A stretch of DNA of 64,000 nt from Orthonyx spaldingii (lineage: Eukaryota > Chordata > Aves > Passeriformes > Orthonychidae): positions 186,001 to 250,000 of the forward strand of contig VZTJ01000801.1 in the NCBI GenBank assembly GCA_013397795.1, read 5' to 3'. A program made the translations under genes and the position numbers. Of this stretch, positions 13,709 through 26,343 are shown in pieces; position 1 is the stretch's first letter; every line of letters starts with the position of its first letter. The notes under the pieces are model-generated. The model saw only the letters and a list, made by a program, of their open reading frames with translations. It ran no database searches and was not told the DNA's origin.

Positions 13709-16135
13709 GAAAAATTGATATTTAAAGGTGAACTTAGTGAGAAAGGTATAGAAAAACTCAGTTCCTTGAAGCTGAAAACATACACACTCAGACTAGAGAT
13801 GAGATATATTTTTAATTGTGAGAAGAATTAACTTATATTTTATTGTAGAGTCCATCAATGACTGAAAAGCAACTAAGAGTTTATTGTATGGGTGAAAATC
13901 TGCTCTTTCCCCCTGCACCTAGAAGCTGTAAGGTAGGCGGATAATTGAGCAGAGACACAGAATGTATGACATGTAGGTACAGTCTGAGCTGGATGTAGTG
14001 TAGACTAACTTGCACTAGGAAGGTCCATTCTTAATTTTGGTGTAAGATCATATTAATATAGCTATAGAGCTACAGGTTGAAAACTGGCTAGTATTAAACA
14101 CCTTGAGAAAATAATAGAATGCATATCCAACTTCCCATGTATACCTGTTCTTGGGGAAATGCTGTAATGGAAAGGCAAATGTCATCAATGACAACCTAGA
14201 ATACATGGATGAAGTTCCTTGAGTTGTGCTATTTACTTGATAAGCTAACATTAACATGCATCCCTCTGGCCACTAAAATCTACTACTCTAGATGAAAGCA
14301 AATGAAAAATGAGTGATCAAATAATGAGGAATGAATGAAACGTTATTATTTGAATGGGTACATCTGCTATTCGTTATCATATTTAAAATTATTTCCACCA
14401 ATAGAATGAACACAGCCTTGCCTGAGCTGGGTGTTTGTTTCAGTCTTGCCATATTTTGATTTGTGTTTGCATGGAAATAAGTAAATCTGTTATTGTCACA
14501 GTTTGACAGTGTGTGACAAAATGAAATGCCATAAATTATTTATCCCTTATTCATTATTCTTAGATCCATCATGTTTATGAACATTTCTCTCTATAAATTT
14601 TAATTCATTTATTCATTTAAATGTGTCCCTCAGGAATTTTTTTAGGAATGAAAGAATGAAGATTATGTAAAGTTGAAGTAGTTCTCTCTGGAGAAGTTGG
14701 GCAAATGGTCAGAGGGTATTATAATGAAATTTAGTGTTAAGTATAGTCCTTCATAGAACATATTGAGGTTTGTAAATATAATTCATGTTTCTATTTGCTG
14801 CATTATTCCATCTTTGATGCAATAAATCAATCCTTATTTACCTTTCTTGGAACAGTGATTGATATACTTCTTTTAAAATAGTTTAAACAAGGTTTGTGTG
14901 TCTTATTTTAATGATACTAGATAGAGAATGCTATGCATGTTATTGCACAGAACAAATGATTATTCATGAATCATGACACTGTGTTGTACTCTAGTTGCTG
15001 GAAAGGATTTTGAAGGTAAAGCATTATTTGCATAGACTTTCATTTGCTCTTGTGGGTATTCTGAGATCTAAGCAGACTTAAGGAAAACTGGTTTGAGCAC
15101 TAGTTGCTGTTTGTGTTTGAGAATTCTTTCCTTTCCCTACCACTATAGTCCCACACTGTAGAAACCTGCAAATTCAGAGTTGCTGGTCAATATCTGACTG
15201 TGCTCTGTATGTCAGTCTGGTCATTTCCTTTTGCTTTGCCTCTCACCCACCATGAATATGTAACTAGGTCATGGAAAGTGGAACAACTTGAGGAGGAGAG
15301 TTTAACATCCACCCACTACTGGACATATTTTGACCACTTTAGTGTTTTAGTTTCTTATAAAGAAATTTATTTCTGAAGGTAAAGAGTTCCTAAGCTGTGT
15401 TTTGGGAAGAATTAACTGCTTCTAATCTTTCCCATGATATTTTTCTTTCTTGTTAATGGTCTGATACAATGCATACTACGGTTTTTTTTGAATCAGGAAA
15501 AAGTGAGTGTAGGATTAATCCTCAGGTGTGTAAAAACTATGAAACAAGTTATTTGTAACCTAAATAGTTATTTTCCTTCTTCATTTTAAAACCTTAATCC
15601 TGTTCCCACTGAAGGATAGAGTTTTACCAGTAACATTTCTCTTACTTTAATTCACAAAAGTACTTAGTGAAAAATAGCAATTTCCCAAAGGTATGAATCA
15701 GCAATTTTTCCTTCTTTTGTCTGTAGGAGCTTAAAAAATCATCCTTCATTCATCAATTTATCCAGCTCCTGCAAAAAAAAAAGTAATTATGTTTTGTTGA
15801 GAAACTGTCTTTCTTGTAACAGTTTTCATTCTTTAAATGAAAATGAAAACAAATATAGTTCAGATGCCAGTAGTTTCCCTTGATTTCTTTCCCAGTGTTA
15901 GACAGTGTCAAGTGCTGTAGCAATGTGTGATGCTTCCCTGCTGTTGTTTTTCTGTAGGACCAAAAATCTTCCATAATTCATCCACTAACACCAGTTTTGA
16001 GGTTAATCTCTTTCTAATGTGATGTTCATTGATTTTTTTTTTTTTTTAAGCATGCATAAAATACGCTTAGGAATAATCCCTAAAACCAGATCATATGGGA
16101 ATATATCTTTTAAGTCTTACATCTTATCTCTTTTT

Positions 16136-16166
<31 letters not shown>

Positions 16167-16264
16167 TCCCAAGGTTGCTTTACGTTACCTCTGAATAATG
16201 TTTAACTTTCAGAAGTGTAATTCACCTATATCACATCCAGTGAGCAATTTTTTCCTTCTCTCAC
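13709..16264. other. Unique AT-rich non-coding sequence with T-rich tracts
   Basis: No gene was recognised. T-rich low-complexity runs lie at about 16033-16049 and 16128-16170, the latter mostly T with scattered C. Open frames are short and uninformative. Confidence 0.55.
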
Positions 16265-16359
16265 CTTTCAGGCCATTTTGACCAGTCTCTCAGATACAAC
16301 ACCAGAGCATCTTCTGCACCACTGAAATTCTCATATTTGGCTTCTTAATGTCTCTCATC
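16265..16359 (-). ncRNA. Candidate spliced non-coding exon, minus strand (95 nt)
   Basis: Read on the minus strand, a pyrimidine-rich acceptor (cctattattccag) ends at 16360. It is followed by 95 nt that begin GATGAGAGACATT and end CTGAAAG, next to a gtgaga donor (GT complement at 16263-16264). Each of the three frames contains a stop, so the segment cannot be an internal coding exon. It could belong to a non-coding RNA or be a chance pair of splice-like signals. Confidence 0.15.
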
Positions 16360-16473
16360 CTGGAATAATAGGAACTGATAGAGGCTGGTTTGGTGCATGA
16401 AAGCAAGTGAGTAATTAATGTGTAGATGGTGAAGTAAAGCAGTGTCACTTGGATCTTGATCCTGAAAATCAGT

Positions 16474-16500
16474 ACCTTTTCCCCCCCCTGGGGAAAAGGT
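16474..16500. repeat. Perfect 11-bp hairpin in C/G run
   Basis: ACCTTTTCCCC at 16474-16484 is the exact reverse complement of GGGGAAAAGGT at 16490-16500, with a 5-nt CCCCT loop. It could extrude as a cruciform or fold in RNA on either strand. No gene is attached to it, so a functional role is not supported. Confidence 0.9.
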
Positions 16501-18830
16501 GTGGTTGACAGCTTTACTCAGATGCAGAGATGGTGCACAGGCATTGCCCATGTGCAGGGCAGAAATTGCCCTATCAGTCATCAAACTTCCAGGGACTGTG
16601 GATTAGTGGGATGGTGAAAAAGGACTTCACTCTCATATTTACATGGAAATAAAAGTAACTGAGGGAACTCTAGGAGAGGTCTTCACTGAAGCAGAACTGA
16701 CATGACTGTGACAAATGATGGCTTTGCCATATTTGAATATAACTGATTATTATTTATACCCTATTTACCCCCAGATTCAAATGCACACTTCAGAGCGAAT
16801 AAAGACTATCTATACCACTACATTTCTTTTTCAGAAACGGTGCCTGGTGTGTTATCTAGGGTTTGCATTTCATTATGCAGTCATTTTTTATACATTTATC
16901 TAATGACTAAAGACAAAAAGTGCAGTCATTTTTATCCTTGCTGCTCCAAAGGTGTGCTTGTTTTTTTCCGGTGCAAGAAAAACAATTTTAGAAAACTTAT
17001 TTCAAATATTCTGGAAGTGTTTCTTATTTCAAATTGTCAAAATGCAATTTCCATAATAATACTTGTAATTTTTGTGGAAATCCAGTCTGATGTCATCCTG
17101 TGAGACAGATTTGTTTGCTGCAGTGTTTGTTTCAATTTCATTATCTGCAGAACCCCAGGCAAATGGATAGTATCCCCGAGTCAGGCATGGGCTGTCATGT
17201 CTGGTGATGTTTGACAGTTTGCAGAGATTGCTCAGTGGGCAGGATCTTCTTCTTATAACCAGTAAGGCCAGTGTGTTCTCAGATTATCAGGTTCACACTT
17301 TATAATGATTTCTTCGGAGTTTTGCTATACCACAATGGCAGGCTGGAAAGTCGTTTGATGAGCACCAGCTAAGCATATGCAGTGCAGCCATTTCTGACAC
17401 ATGCAATTTTAATGCATGTTGACTACTGAGACTGACATAATCCAAAAAAGGCATCTATTTGGGGACTTCTTCATATTTTGGATTTCAGTAAAGTGTGAAA
17501 TGGAAGTTCTTCTACATGATGAAATATTGCTGTCTTGCACTGACATGGAGAACCAAAGTGTCCTTGTAGCCAGTTCACCACATTTGTTAGAGTCCTCTGC
17601 ACTGAATTTCTTTGGAAACACACACCAGAAATGCATTGTTAACTCAGTGTGGCATTTTGCTTTCTGCTGCTAGGACACAACAAATATTCTGAAACTGCCA
17701 AACCAGTGGTAAACAGCTTTTCCATGACTTCCTCCCTACTTATCAGTGACTTACAAATAGCCTTTCATTTTCACTGTGTCAATCCTGGTAATCCCAGTGG
17801 TCCAAATGACCAATTAGTGACATGGCAGCAAAGGCACTTCAGCTGTTTTGGTTTAAAGCTGAGCTTATCTTTTATCTAGGCTTGTTAACAGCCTCATAAT
17901 TAGATTTCTTTCTAAACTGATACTGGATTCTATGAAAGATCCCAGAAGTTTAAGACCAAGCAATCATTCTGTTAGAATTACAACCATGTCCTTAATCCTG
18001 CTTGGCTTTTAACTGCCATATTTTTTCCTATACTGCTTCCTTATCTTTGCTTTCATTCATGGAGTTCTGGAGACCGACAGATGTGCTTTAGCTCAGATTG
18101 TGCATTGGTTTCCACCATTTTGATGCAGTCCGCCTTCCTGTGCAGTAAAAATTGATAAGTGTAAGCATTTCCATTCCTCATGGGATGCCAGGGAAAGGAA
18201 ATAGGCTGAGTGCAGCAGAATGCGATGAAAGGAGAAAAGGAGAGTGTTGTTGAGGTGAAGTGTTTTTCTCCCTGCCTTTTCTCACCAGCAGTTCTTCATC
18301 ATACATGTGATGTGCAGTTTCCTCCAGCCAGTGTGTTCAGAGGCAGCTGTGCAGCAATAACCAGTAAATGGCTGCTGTGTGGTTAGGGAGATGTTTCCAT
18401 AAGGAATTGGTGCAGTATGAGGCAAGAACTCTGCCATAGGTGACAGCAACTCATGTCACAACGTTCAAAAGGAGATGTGCTCTTGACACATGAGAGTGGT
18501 GAAGTGCTGAGGCATTACACTTTGCAGCCTGTGCAAAGACTAGTCAGCCTTCAGCTTGACCTATTTCACCCATGCCAAGAGCACATTATGAAACAGCTGC
18601 TGCTGTGGGTACTGCAGCCTCAGGACTGAAGAAGCTTCCATCATTCTCTTTCTTCCAGCTTGTGAGGGCTAATGGACTGAATCTAATGACCGCCTGCAAA
18701 AAAAGTGATACATTTCTATTCACGCACCTCATGTTCTACAGAAATCCAGACATAAATGAGCATAAGAACCTCTGTCTACAAAATTTTGCCTTTGGGAATA
18801 TAAAGCCATATATTTAAAAAAGTCTAAGTA
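16501..18830. other. Repeat-free complex block, possible conserved non-coding DNA
   Basis: From about 17100 to 18800 the sequence has less low-complexity AT than its surroundings and no recognisable transposon. It contains several short overlapping frames on both strands, none resembling a known protein. The balanced composition is what one often sees in constrained non-coding DNA, but that is inference from texture only. Confidence 0.3.
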
Positions 18831-20607
18831 ATCTTTAAATAATCCCATTCACTAGAGAAAGTAAAGCAAGGAAGGCAGCAATAAAATGTAAATCACATGT
18901 ATTTTGAAATACATACAGTCATTGTATCTAGCTACGAAGAACAACAAATCACAATATGCTTTATGTCTAAAGCACAATAATAAACCCAAGCAAATAGTTT
19001 CTTTCTCAGCAGTTTTTCAAGACAAATGGAGATGGAAGATTTTGGGACCTTTAAGAAACTGTAATTTTTTTTCTATTTTTTTAAATAAAGTTGTTTCCCC
19101 AAAAGATTGCCCAATTAAACAAAGGCTGATCTTAAACTTTTGAAATAAAACAAACCCTCTAAAATTCTCTAATTTTCCAACTAACTTACTATGCAACGTG
19201 AAACTTCTCGTAATTTGCCTTATAAATTCAATATTTAGCTGCCAGACAAAATTTTTTAATTCTGTACATTTCTTGCTAAATAAACCAATTTTATTTTTGT
19301 GGGATTAAGGTTCCTGAAGGCAACTCAGTGTCCTGCAGAACTAAACTATTGATGAGCAATTTCTAATCTATGAGCCAGCCTTCATTTTCTTGACATCAAA
19401 CATGGCTCCTTCCTTCTGCTTGGAGCTTCTCCAAGTTAGACCATTCATAATTCTTGTTCTCACCATTCATAAATACAGGCAAGGGCAAATCAAGTGCTAA
19501 ACTTCGTCAACCCTCCAGCTTGTTTTGAAGTCCTGAGCAGGCTTTCACATAGAGAAACTACAGGAGAATTGATCAGCGTAAATACAGAAACAAACACTGG
19601 GGAAACACAGAGGCACTCAGTAGTGCTATAGAAACTATTTATACCATAACATTCTACCATGTTGTATACCCAGGCAGAATATACATTTTGACTGACAAAG
19701 TGGGAGCATATGCAGAAGAGGGCAAATTTCTGGTCTCCATTGACTGTTTCAAGTTTACCCCATTTATTTCTAAACTATATCTGGCTAATAAAGGAGCAAA
19801 CAGCGCCTCTTCCTTCATACTCTCGCTTGGAAATTGTCCTCTATGCCTCCTTTCTTCCACAAGGATCTTCATCATATGATTTTCTGGTTGCATTCCATTT
19901 CTGTTAGAAAAATTTCTTCCTTCTCTCCTGCCTAATGTTAAACCTGCAACACAGTCTGTAATGTAGACACCAGAAAGTGAAAATTATACAGATCAAATTT
20001 ATCCAGAAAACATACACTGGCAAGATTTTCTTATTAAGCTTCTTATAGATATTTGCATATTTAAGGATTTTGTTACACATCTTAACTGATATTCTGAACT
20101 GATAGATCACATTTAGTTTCTTGTAAGCAGTTCTGTTCATTATGCTCAGGGTTGTGAATTTCCAACACTGAGTTCCTGGTTCTCAGCATGACTGATTCAC
20201 ATCCTTGGTCCGTGGGTGTTTATTTTATTGCACTTGTGAAATTGTCTCCTGTTTACCAAATAATTAGTCTGCTCTTTATCTCCCCTTTGTTTAACTCCTT
20301 ATTCACCTTTGCATGTAAGTTTTATGAACATATATTTTATAGACTTTTTTTCCCGTTTTTTATTTTTCACTGGGTCATTGGTATTAACTTAAAAGGCTCA
20401 CACAGAAATTGCATGTATGTCAGGATAAGTGGCTAATCTCTTATGTATTTTGTATAATACATTTCTCCCCTTGTCATGAGACTAAAGGAAACAAGCTAAA
20501 TGAGCACACTTAGTAGTCTATTTGTTCAACTCTTTTGAAAACATTTAAGATTGCATATTTTCAAGATAAAAATTAAATTTTAGAATAATAATGAGTATTG
20601 AGATGAG
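18831..20607. other. Unique AT-rich non-coding sequence
   Basis: No gene or recognisable repeat was found. Overlapping short frames near 19650-19910 on both strands are not protein-like. Confidence 0.5.
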
Positions 20608-20654
20608 TTGTGCATATATTTGCTATATACACTTGTGCATATATTTGCTATATA
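20608..20654 (+). repeat. Short tandem duplication, 25-bp period
   Basis: The 22-mer at 20608-20629 (from ttgtgcat through ttgctatata) is repeated exactly at 20633-20654, with 3 nt between the copies. This is a local duplication. Confidence 0.95.
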
Positions 20655-23130
20655 GGGACATAATGATAACTAAAGGGCTTTTTCTTAATGCTGGATCACA
20701 CCAACAGAATTTATATTTATGAGTTTTTATTAGAGATTGGAAGACCTACATTTACAGCACTGTCTTATAAAGTGATATCTGACTTTCTGAAGTATTTCAG
20801 TCATTTGAAACCATCTAACCTCTTTCATCTTAGAATGCAATAAGAGCTCTTACGTGCACTTGAATATCATTTTGAAAGTGCAGGTAATAAGCTAGCCTGT
20901 CCTGACCAATGATTGTTAAGTGTTGTACAACATCACTCAGATGTTGTACATCAAGTCATGACAGAATATGAATATGTAATCTATTTGAGTATCAAATGTG
21001 ATGCTAAAAAAATTATGTGTTTTAAAAAGGAATAATTTTACATAAGTACCAATTATTAGTGGATTTTAAGAAGATACTATACAATCCTGCAGTGGTACCT
21101 GAAATGAATGTTGCATTATTAGTAGAATTAATAAAAATAATTCAAGGCTGTGATAGAAACACTGTAACTGGGTTGTAAGCAGTTTATTGCTATTGTGTTT
21201 GTATAAAATATCATATGTGCCTATGAACAAATTATAAGATGTTTTTATGGACAATTTGACAAATACAACATAGACTGCAAGCAGTACTGGAGGAGCTATT
21301 GTAATTAAATTAATGATTTTTTGCCATCTTATACCCATTTCTCGAAATGTAATACTGGAATGCTAACTTCCAACTCAAAAGCGCTCAGGAGACTTCTACC
21401 AATCTGACTCTGGACTGAGGAACTTTTGTAAGTGGATTGTTCATCTGCAGAATGAGCTGTTCCCAAACTGATCCTCTTAAGCTGCTGTTCTCTGTGTGTT
21501 ACAGTGAAGAAGGAAACACATACTTGCTCAATAAAATTCAGTTTCTTTCACTTCTTGTTTTCTGTAGTTTCAGTTCTGAGACAAACAACAAGCATGGGAA
21601 GGTTCAAGCTAGAAAACAGACTTCAGATCTAAAATATGAGTGTAGAAGCCAAAATCACAAGGTAATTGGCCTGCCTTGGGTGGACTTCCAGAGTTCAGTT
21701 GTCAGGCTTATCTTTAGACTGGTTGTTATTCATTCATACATGATGACCTCAACTTATGTCAGCTGTTCTTTGATGTTAATGGAAATTTTCTCACAAACAG
21801 AGCAAACTGAGCATGTGAAATCTGGGATTTTGAATAATCACCACACTTAAAATAGAAAGGTTTTCTCTCCAATTAGATCAAGTCTACGCAGTAGACATCA
21901 TGGGAATGTGGAGGTCTCTGAGCTAACGTTAAATTAAAGTACTATAAACATGATAGCAGGAATTTCTACACAGACTAATTTTCCTTCTCCTGGACTGAGC
22001 AAATTAGCTTGAGTATGCTCAGTACATAAGCTAAATAGTTTAAAGCTTGTCCCTTTATCTCATTATTGAACTATGGTCTTCAATATGGCTATATTCCAAT
22101 TAGAGAGGCAAAATAATATTTTGGCTATGAAAAATTCTCCAGGAGCCTGACTGTTTTACAATTTCTGTGCCATGCAAGCCTGACTTCCATTTAAAATAAT
22201 GCCGATCAAGCACAACAGTAGGTCTATAAATTTGGATACAGTTATTGACCAAAGAACTGGAAACAAATCATCCAGCTCAAATAGGATTTATGTAGGATCT
22301 TATACTGGTTAGTTGCTTCTCTATAAGTAATTTTTCACTGCAACGTTTCTGTAGAGAAAACATAACCAGTGAAGCAGTGAAAATCATAAGGAAAGGTTTT
22401 AATTTATAGCTTCCCTACTGTTACTGAGGTTGAGAAACTTTTATTATTAAAAGAAAAGATGGTTTTGAAAATGCCTCGAAGTCCTTTAGCTTGTTTGGGT
22501 TGCTATGAAATTATAGATACAGGGTGAAGTAGATATTTCAGTGTGGCATTATCAGAAAAAAATTGCTGTGAACTCTCATTTCTCAACAAGCACACATTCC
22601 CACCTGCCATCAAATCTCTTTCAACTCATTCATCCTAATTTCTTTCATGCAAGTCGATCTTCTCTGGGATTGTTCCTTCCCTCTGACTAAACTTAGTCAC
22701 TCAGCATTTATCCCAGATGATCACTTCAATTTCTTCAGAAAAACAGTGTTGGAAACATTATGAAGGGAAGAGTCCAGTTCCGTAAATCACCATTGCTGAA
22801 AACACATCCTTGAAAAGAAGGACTTGTTTGCAAGTTGTGCAGTGCTGAAGAGAAAAAAATACTTGATTAATATGGTCTTAGACCAGAATTAAAATGAAGT
22901 AACTCCATATAATTAACCAGCAATCAGAGAACTATGCATCCAGGATCAATATCAAAAATAGAACTGAAAAAAACCACACTAGTAGATACTTTAAAAACGT
23001 TATCAAACACCTAAATTTTTCTAAACACTCTTCACTATTTCCACTCTAACCTCATCACCACCACCATATACATGTTGCATCCCCAGATGTCCTTTGTCCC
23101 TTACCTCTGGACACCTGGATTTTAAGCATG
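20655..23130. other. Unique AT-rich non-coding sequence
   Basis: This holds the longest frame with no repeat explanation, 137 codons at 21437-21850 (+). Its composition is ordinary and it has no recognisable domain. Part of it (21568-21661) lies between an acceptor-like tttctgtag and a donor-like gtaatt, which is weak evidence. I do not call a gene. Confidence 0.45.
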
Positions 23131-23155
23131 GGAGCTTCCCTCCCAGGGAAGCTCC
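23131..23155. repeat. Perfect 11-bp hairpin with 3-nt loop
   Basis: GGAGCTTCCCT at 23131-23141 pairs exactly with AGGGAAGCTCC at 23145-23155 around a CCC loop. It sits at the start of a segment (23.1-23.5 kb) that is richer in GC than the flanks and may be an old, unidentified repeat. Confidence 0.9.
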
Positions 23156-24999
23156 TATTTCCCTATTTAAAGAACTGTGTTCAAGATACAAGTGCTTTAT
23201 TGTTATGTGTATACTGTTCCCTCCGCTAATGCAGGTCATGGAGAAAGCTCTCCATTAAGTCACGTAAGAGCACCCCACATGTGGGTCCCTACATGTTTCC
23301 CCCATGCTGCACATCCTCTAGTTGGATGGATACAAGCTCCTTCTGGTGTCTGATGGGTGGTATCCCTCCAAAGTGTTGCAATTTTTTATGCCTCTTGGAT
23401 ACTTCTTTTAAACTCCTTGTTTTCCCAGGAGCGTCCCTGCCATGCATTGCTTTAAAGATGGCTGTCTTAAACAAACTGCATTACTGGGAATTTCCTCATG
23501 GTGTTACCAGGCTTTTTTAGGCAAATATCCTTTCAGAGAACAGTTCAGGACAATCTATTCAGACAGTCCATTTATAATAACATTTCTGCCATTATCTGTT
23601 CCGAACCATGTCACCAAGAAGAGGTCATGTGCATTCACTCCCTCACAACGTGGGAAAGGAGAAAAGGGAGATCATTCCTTAGTGAATGGATAGAGATGTG
23701 CAAATGAGAGATACGAACTGGCAGTTATTGAAAGAGGATGATGAGTAGACTTTGAAGTGTTGTTTCCCCCTTTCCTTAAAAAGGTGGACCCAGTTTCCAG
23801 ATTGTGGAAAGAGATTCAGGTCTTAGATGAGGAATGAAGCCTCATTTTTAAATTTTTCCTCCCTCTGCTTTCCCACCATATCAGATATTAAATAGCATTT
23901 TCTCCCAGTATGTCTGGGTCATGAGTGTCATTTAAGTCAAATATAATTTAGCATATTTTTTGTAATATTTCTGAGACAATTAGTTAGTAAACCATATTTG
24001 TGAAAGAAATTTTCTACATACTGAGATTGAGAGATACTTCAGTATCTTACTAAAACTGAGGGGCTCTTGGTCTTATCTACATCAAACACAATAATTTTGC
24101 TCAACCAATCATATTGTTTGGAGACAAGGAAGGCCCCAGATTCTTGTAGAGGTGACATTGCCACAACCAAATCTCTGCAATGAGGGTTCCACCAATCCTT
24201 TCATTATAGAACTATAGCTTAATAAATGTATTTGCGTAAAGGCAGAGATCTTTTGTGAATATCCCATCTCCAAATGAACATATCTAAATATGCCTTAATA
24301 CATTCTTCTTTTTATCTTCAGTATATCTTGCTGAGGCAACAAAATAATGCAAATTTGTTAGCAAATTTTAAGTGAGTTTTCAGTACTTGATGACAGACCG
24401 TCAGCTGGCAGAGCCATCCTAACTTTTAGAAAGTACCATTCTGATTTTTCTTTGCACCAATTAAATACATCATAATACAACTTCAACACTACTACAGGAG
24501 CGTATTTTTTCTTGAGAAATAAAAGATCTGACCTCTAAGGTAAGAGCAGGTACTATTCTTAACATCCAAACTTTTGTAAGTAGACCCACTGCCCAGTATT
24601 TTGGAATTCAATCATGGCAGATTACATTAATAACTCAAATTAAAACTCCTTAACTAAGTATGCATTACTGGTGAAACTGCTATAGAAGACATCAGAAAGA
24701 AAACAATGTAGGCTATGTTGTGACATGATTGCTTTAGGTAAATTAATTTTCAAATGTGACTCTAGAATATTCTGAGTTTACCTTTTTATGATTAACTAGG
24801 AATAGTAGATGAATTATAGGAAACAAAAAAGCAAAGAAAATCATTGATGTTGTATTGATTTATGGTCCTGCCACTTTCCCCTCTATGACAGATAAAATAG
24901 CTTTTGATTTGATCTGTGTAAAATATTGTTAAACATTCCATATGTGCAGCTTTAACTTTGAGCAATAATTTGATATTATTTTACTTGAAAAAATTGCAG
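23156..24999. other. Non-coding sequence, GC-richer at its start
   Basis: At 23270-23700 there are overlapping frames on both strands (up to 83 codons) with no recognisable product, and the base composition is higher in GC than average. It could be a worn repeat. From 23.7 to 25.0 kb it is plain AT-rich DNA. Confidence 0.4.
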
Positions 25000-25133
25000 A
25001 AATGTAAGTTTTTAAAAGAGAATTTAAGGATGGAGACAGCAATATATGAAAAATTACACTCCACTAAACTTGTGGAAGAAATTGACCTGTTAGAAAGACT
25101 TACAAATAAATGGTCCACTGCATTAAATCTAAG
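25000..25133 (+). other. Exon-like open segment of unknown nature
   Basis: A tolerable acceptor (aaaaattgcag at 24999) and a good donor (AAG followed by gtaagac at 25134) bound a 134-nt segment that is open in one frame throughout. From the internal ATG at 25030 it would encode METAIYEKLHST followed by KLVEEIDLLERL and NKWSTALNL. This is a charged, leucine-containing, helix-like peptide, unlike the random peptides nearby. The pyrimidine tract is poor because A residues sit next to the acceptor. I do not recognise the protein and saw no partner exon. It may be a lone lineage-specific exon, an old pseudo-exon or chance. Confidence 0.2.
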
Positions 25134-25559
25134 GTAAGACATGAGTTACAAAACAAAAGCTGTATCCCACAGTACCAAATGTTAATGATGTGCTAGCATT
25201 TTTTATATCCAATGTATCCAGGCTTTTATAAGAAAGAGCACAAACAAATTGTCAGTCTTCCACAGCAGATGGAGGTACTCACAGAGGTATTTTTGAAACA
25301 AAATTCTAGTAGGCTGTGAATAAGTGATTGATAAAGTAAATATAAGAAAAGATCATTAATTGATGACTTAAATTCTTCAGGTTGTTAGCTAAAAGACCCA
25401 TTACCATGGACTGACTCACACACAGAATAATCAAGAACAACCTCGGGCTGTTGTCAGAGATGATAGTATCACAAAAAAGGCAAGTTAGCAAATTCCTTAC
25501 TTTTTTCCTTTACTGGTGAAGCAATCTGGGGAGAATCCCACATCTGATGCACTTTTTTT
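25134..25559. other. Unique AT-rich non-coding sequence
   Basis: Nothing recognisable lies between the exon-like segment and the CR1 remnant. Confidence 0.5.
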
Positions 25560-26070
25560 GTAACAGGTCAGAGGAGTTAGATTAGTTTGAAATAAAAGTG
25601 CAGAAAGCATGAAACCAAACAGATTTTTGTGTAAGATCTTGGCAAATTGGCAGGATTGGATAATATTCACCAAGACGGTGCTCATATGTGAAATTGCAGA
25701 GCAGTTGGCCAAGAGTGTAACCTGTCATCATGAGCAGTAAGTGTGTCAGCATATTGGTGAGCTGCCAGTATAACTCTGAGGCACAGAAAGTACTCTAGAG
25801 GAAATCTTAAACACTACAACCTGCTAAGTCTGACTTCTGCCTCTGGTTAAGTGATATGGTAGCGGAATGCATGAATAAAATTGTGTCTGGTAAAAGGGGC
25901 ATCACAGCTGAGTAAACAGAAAGAAATCCTGCCTCACTGATCTTGGACTTCTTGAAAAGTGTCACAGAATGTGAACAAAGAGGAACCATGTACACAATAT
26001 ATCTGGATTTTCAGAAAGTCTTTGACAAGTTTATAGGCTAAAGGTTATTAAAGACTCTAAGGTGTCAAAA
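25560..26070 (+). mobile_element. Ancient CR1 LINE ORF2 remnant
   Basis: The clearest sign is at about 25988-26033. There the + strand encodes the reverse-transcriptase motif YLDF-K-FDK (tatctggattttcagaaag then tctttgacaag). This matches the 'YLDFxKAFD' block of CR1 ORF2, which carries a catalytic aspartate. Upstream, 'aacctgctaagtctgacttc' corresponds to the preceding conserved 'NYRPVSLTS' block. Stops and frameshifts are frequent, and the 5' limit is uncertain. It is much more diverged than the CR1 copy at 10.7 kb, so this is an older subfamily. Confidence 0.7.
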
Positions 26071-26343
26071 GGTTGGAGCACTTGGAAGTTTATAGGGAAA
26101 GGGACACAAAGTTTGGGATGATGTGCAAAGACCTAAAATTAGACATTTGACTAAGTGGATTGCAAGGCTGAATTGAGCACCTGAGAAACAGCTGCAATAA
26201 ATATGGAGAATTTGGCACCAAAGAATTTACATCCACCAGTACAAAGAAAGAATAAGAAAAAGAAAACTTACTGCTATAGAGTGGAAGACAGGCTCTTGAC
26301 CTGTAAGAGGAGAGACAAGTATTCATTTAGTAGAAGAACACAC

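Noticed and set aside
13555..13785. Minus-strand frame with an IYLS repeat as a repeat protein
   Set aside because: It is the translation of the GATA microsatellite.
21568..21661. Internal exon between tttctgtag and gtaatt
   Set aside because: The donor is poor (gtaatt) and the peptide is not recognisable; chance is likely in pyrimidine-rich DNA.
21437..21850. 137-codon + strand open frame
   Set aside because: No recognisable domain, ordinary AT-rich composition and only weak splice-like signals inside it. Frames of this length occur by chance in 64 kb.
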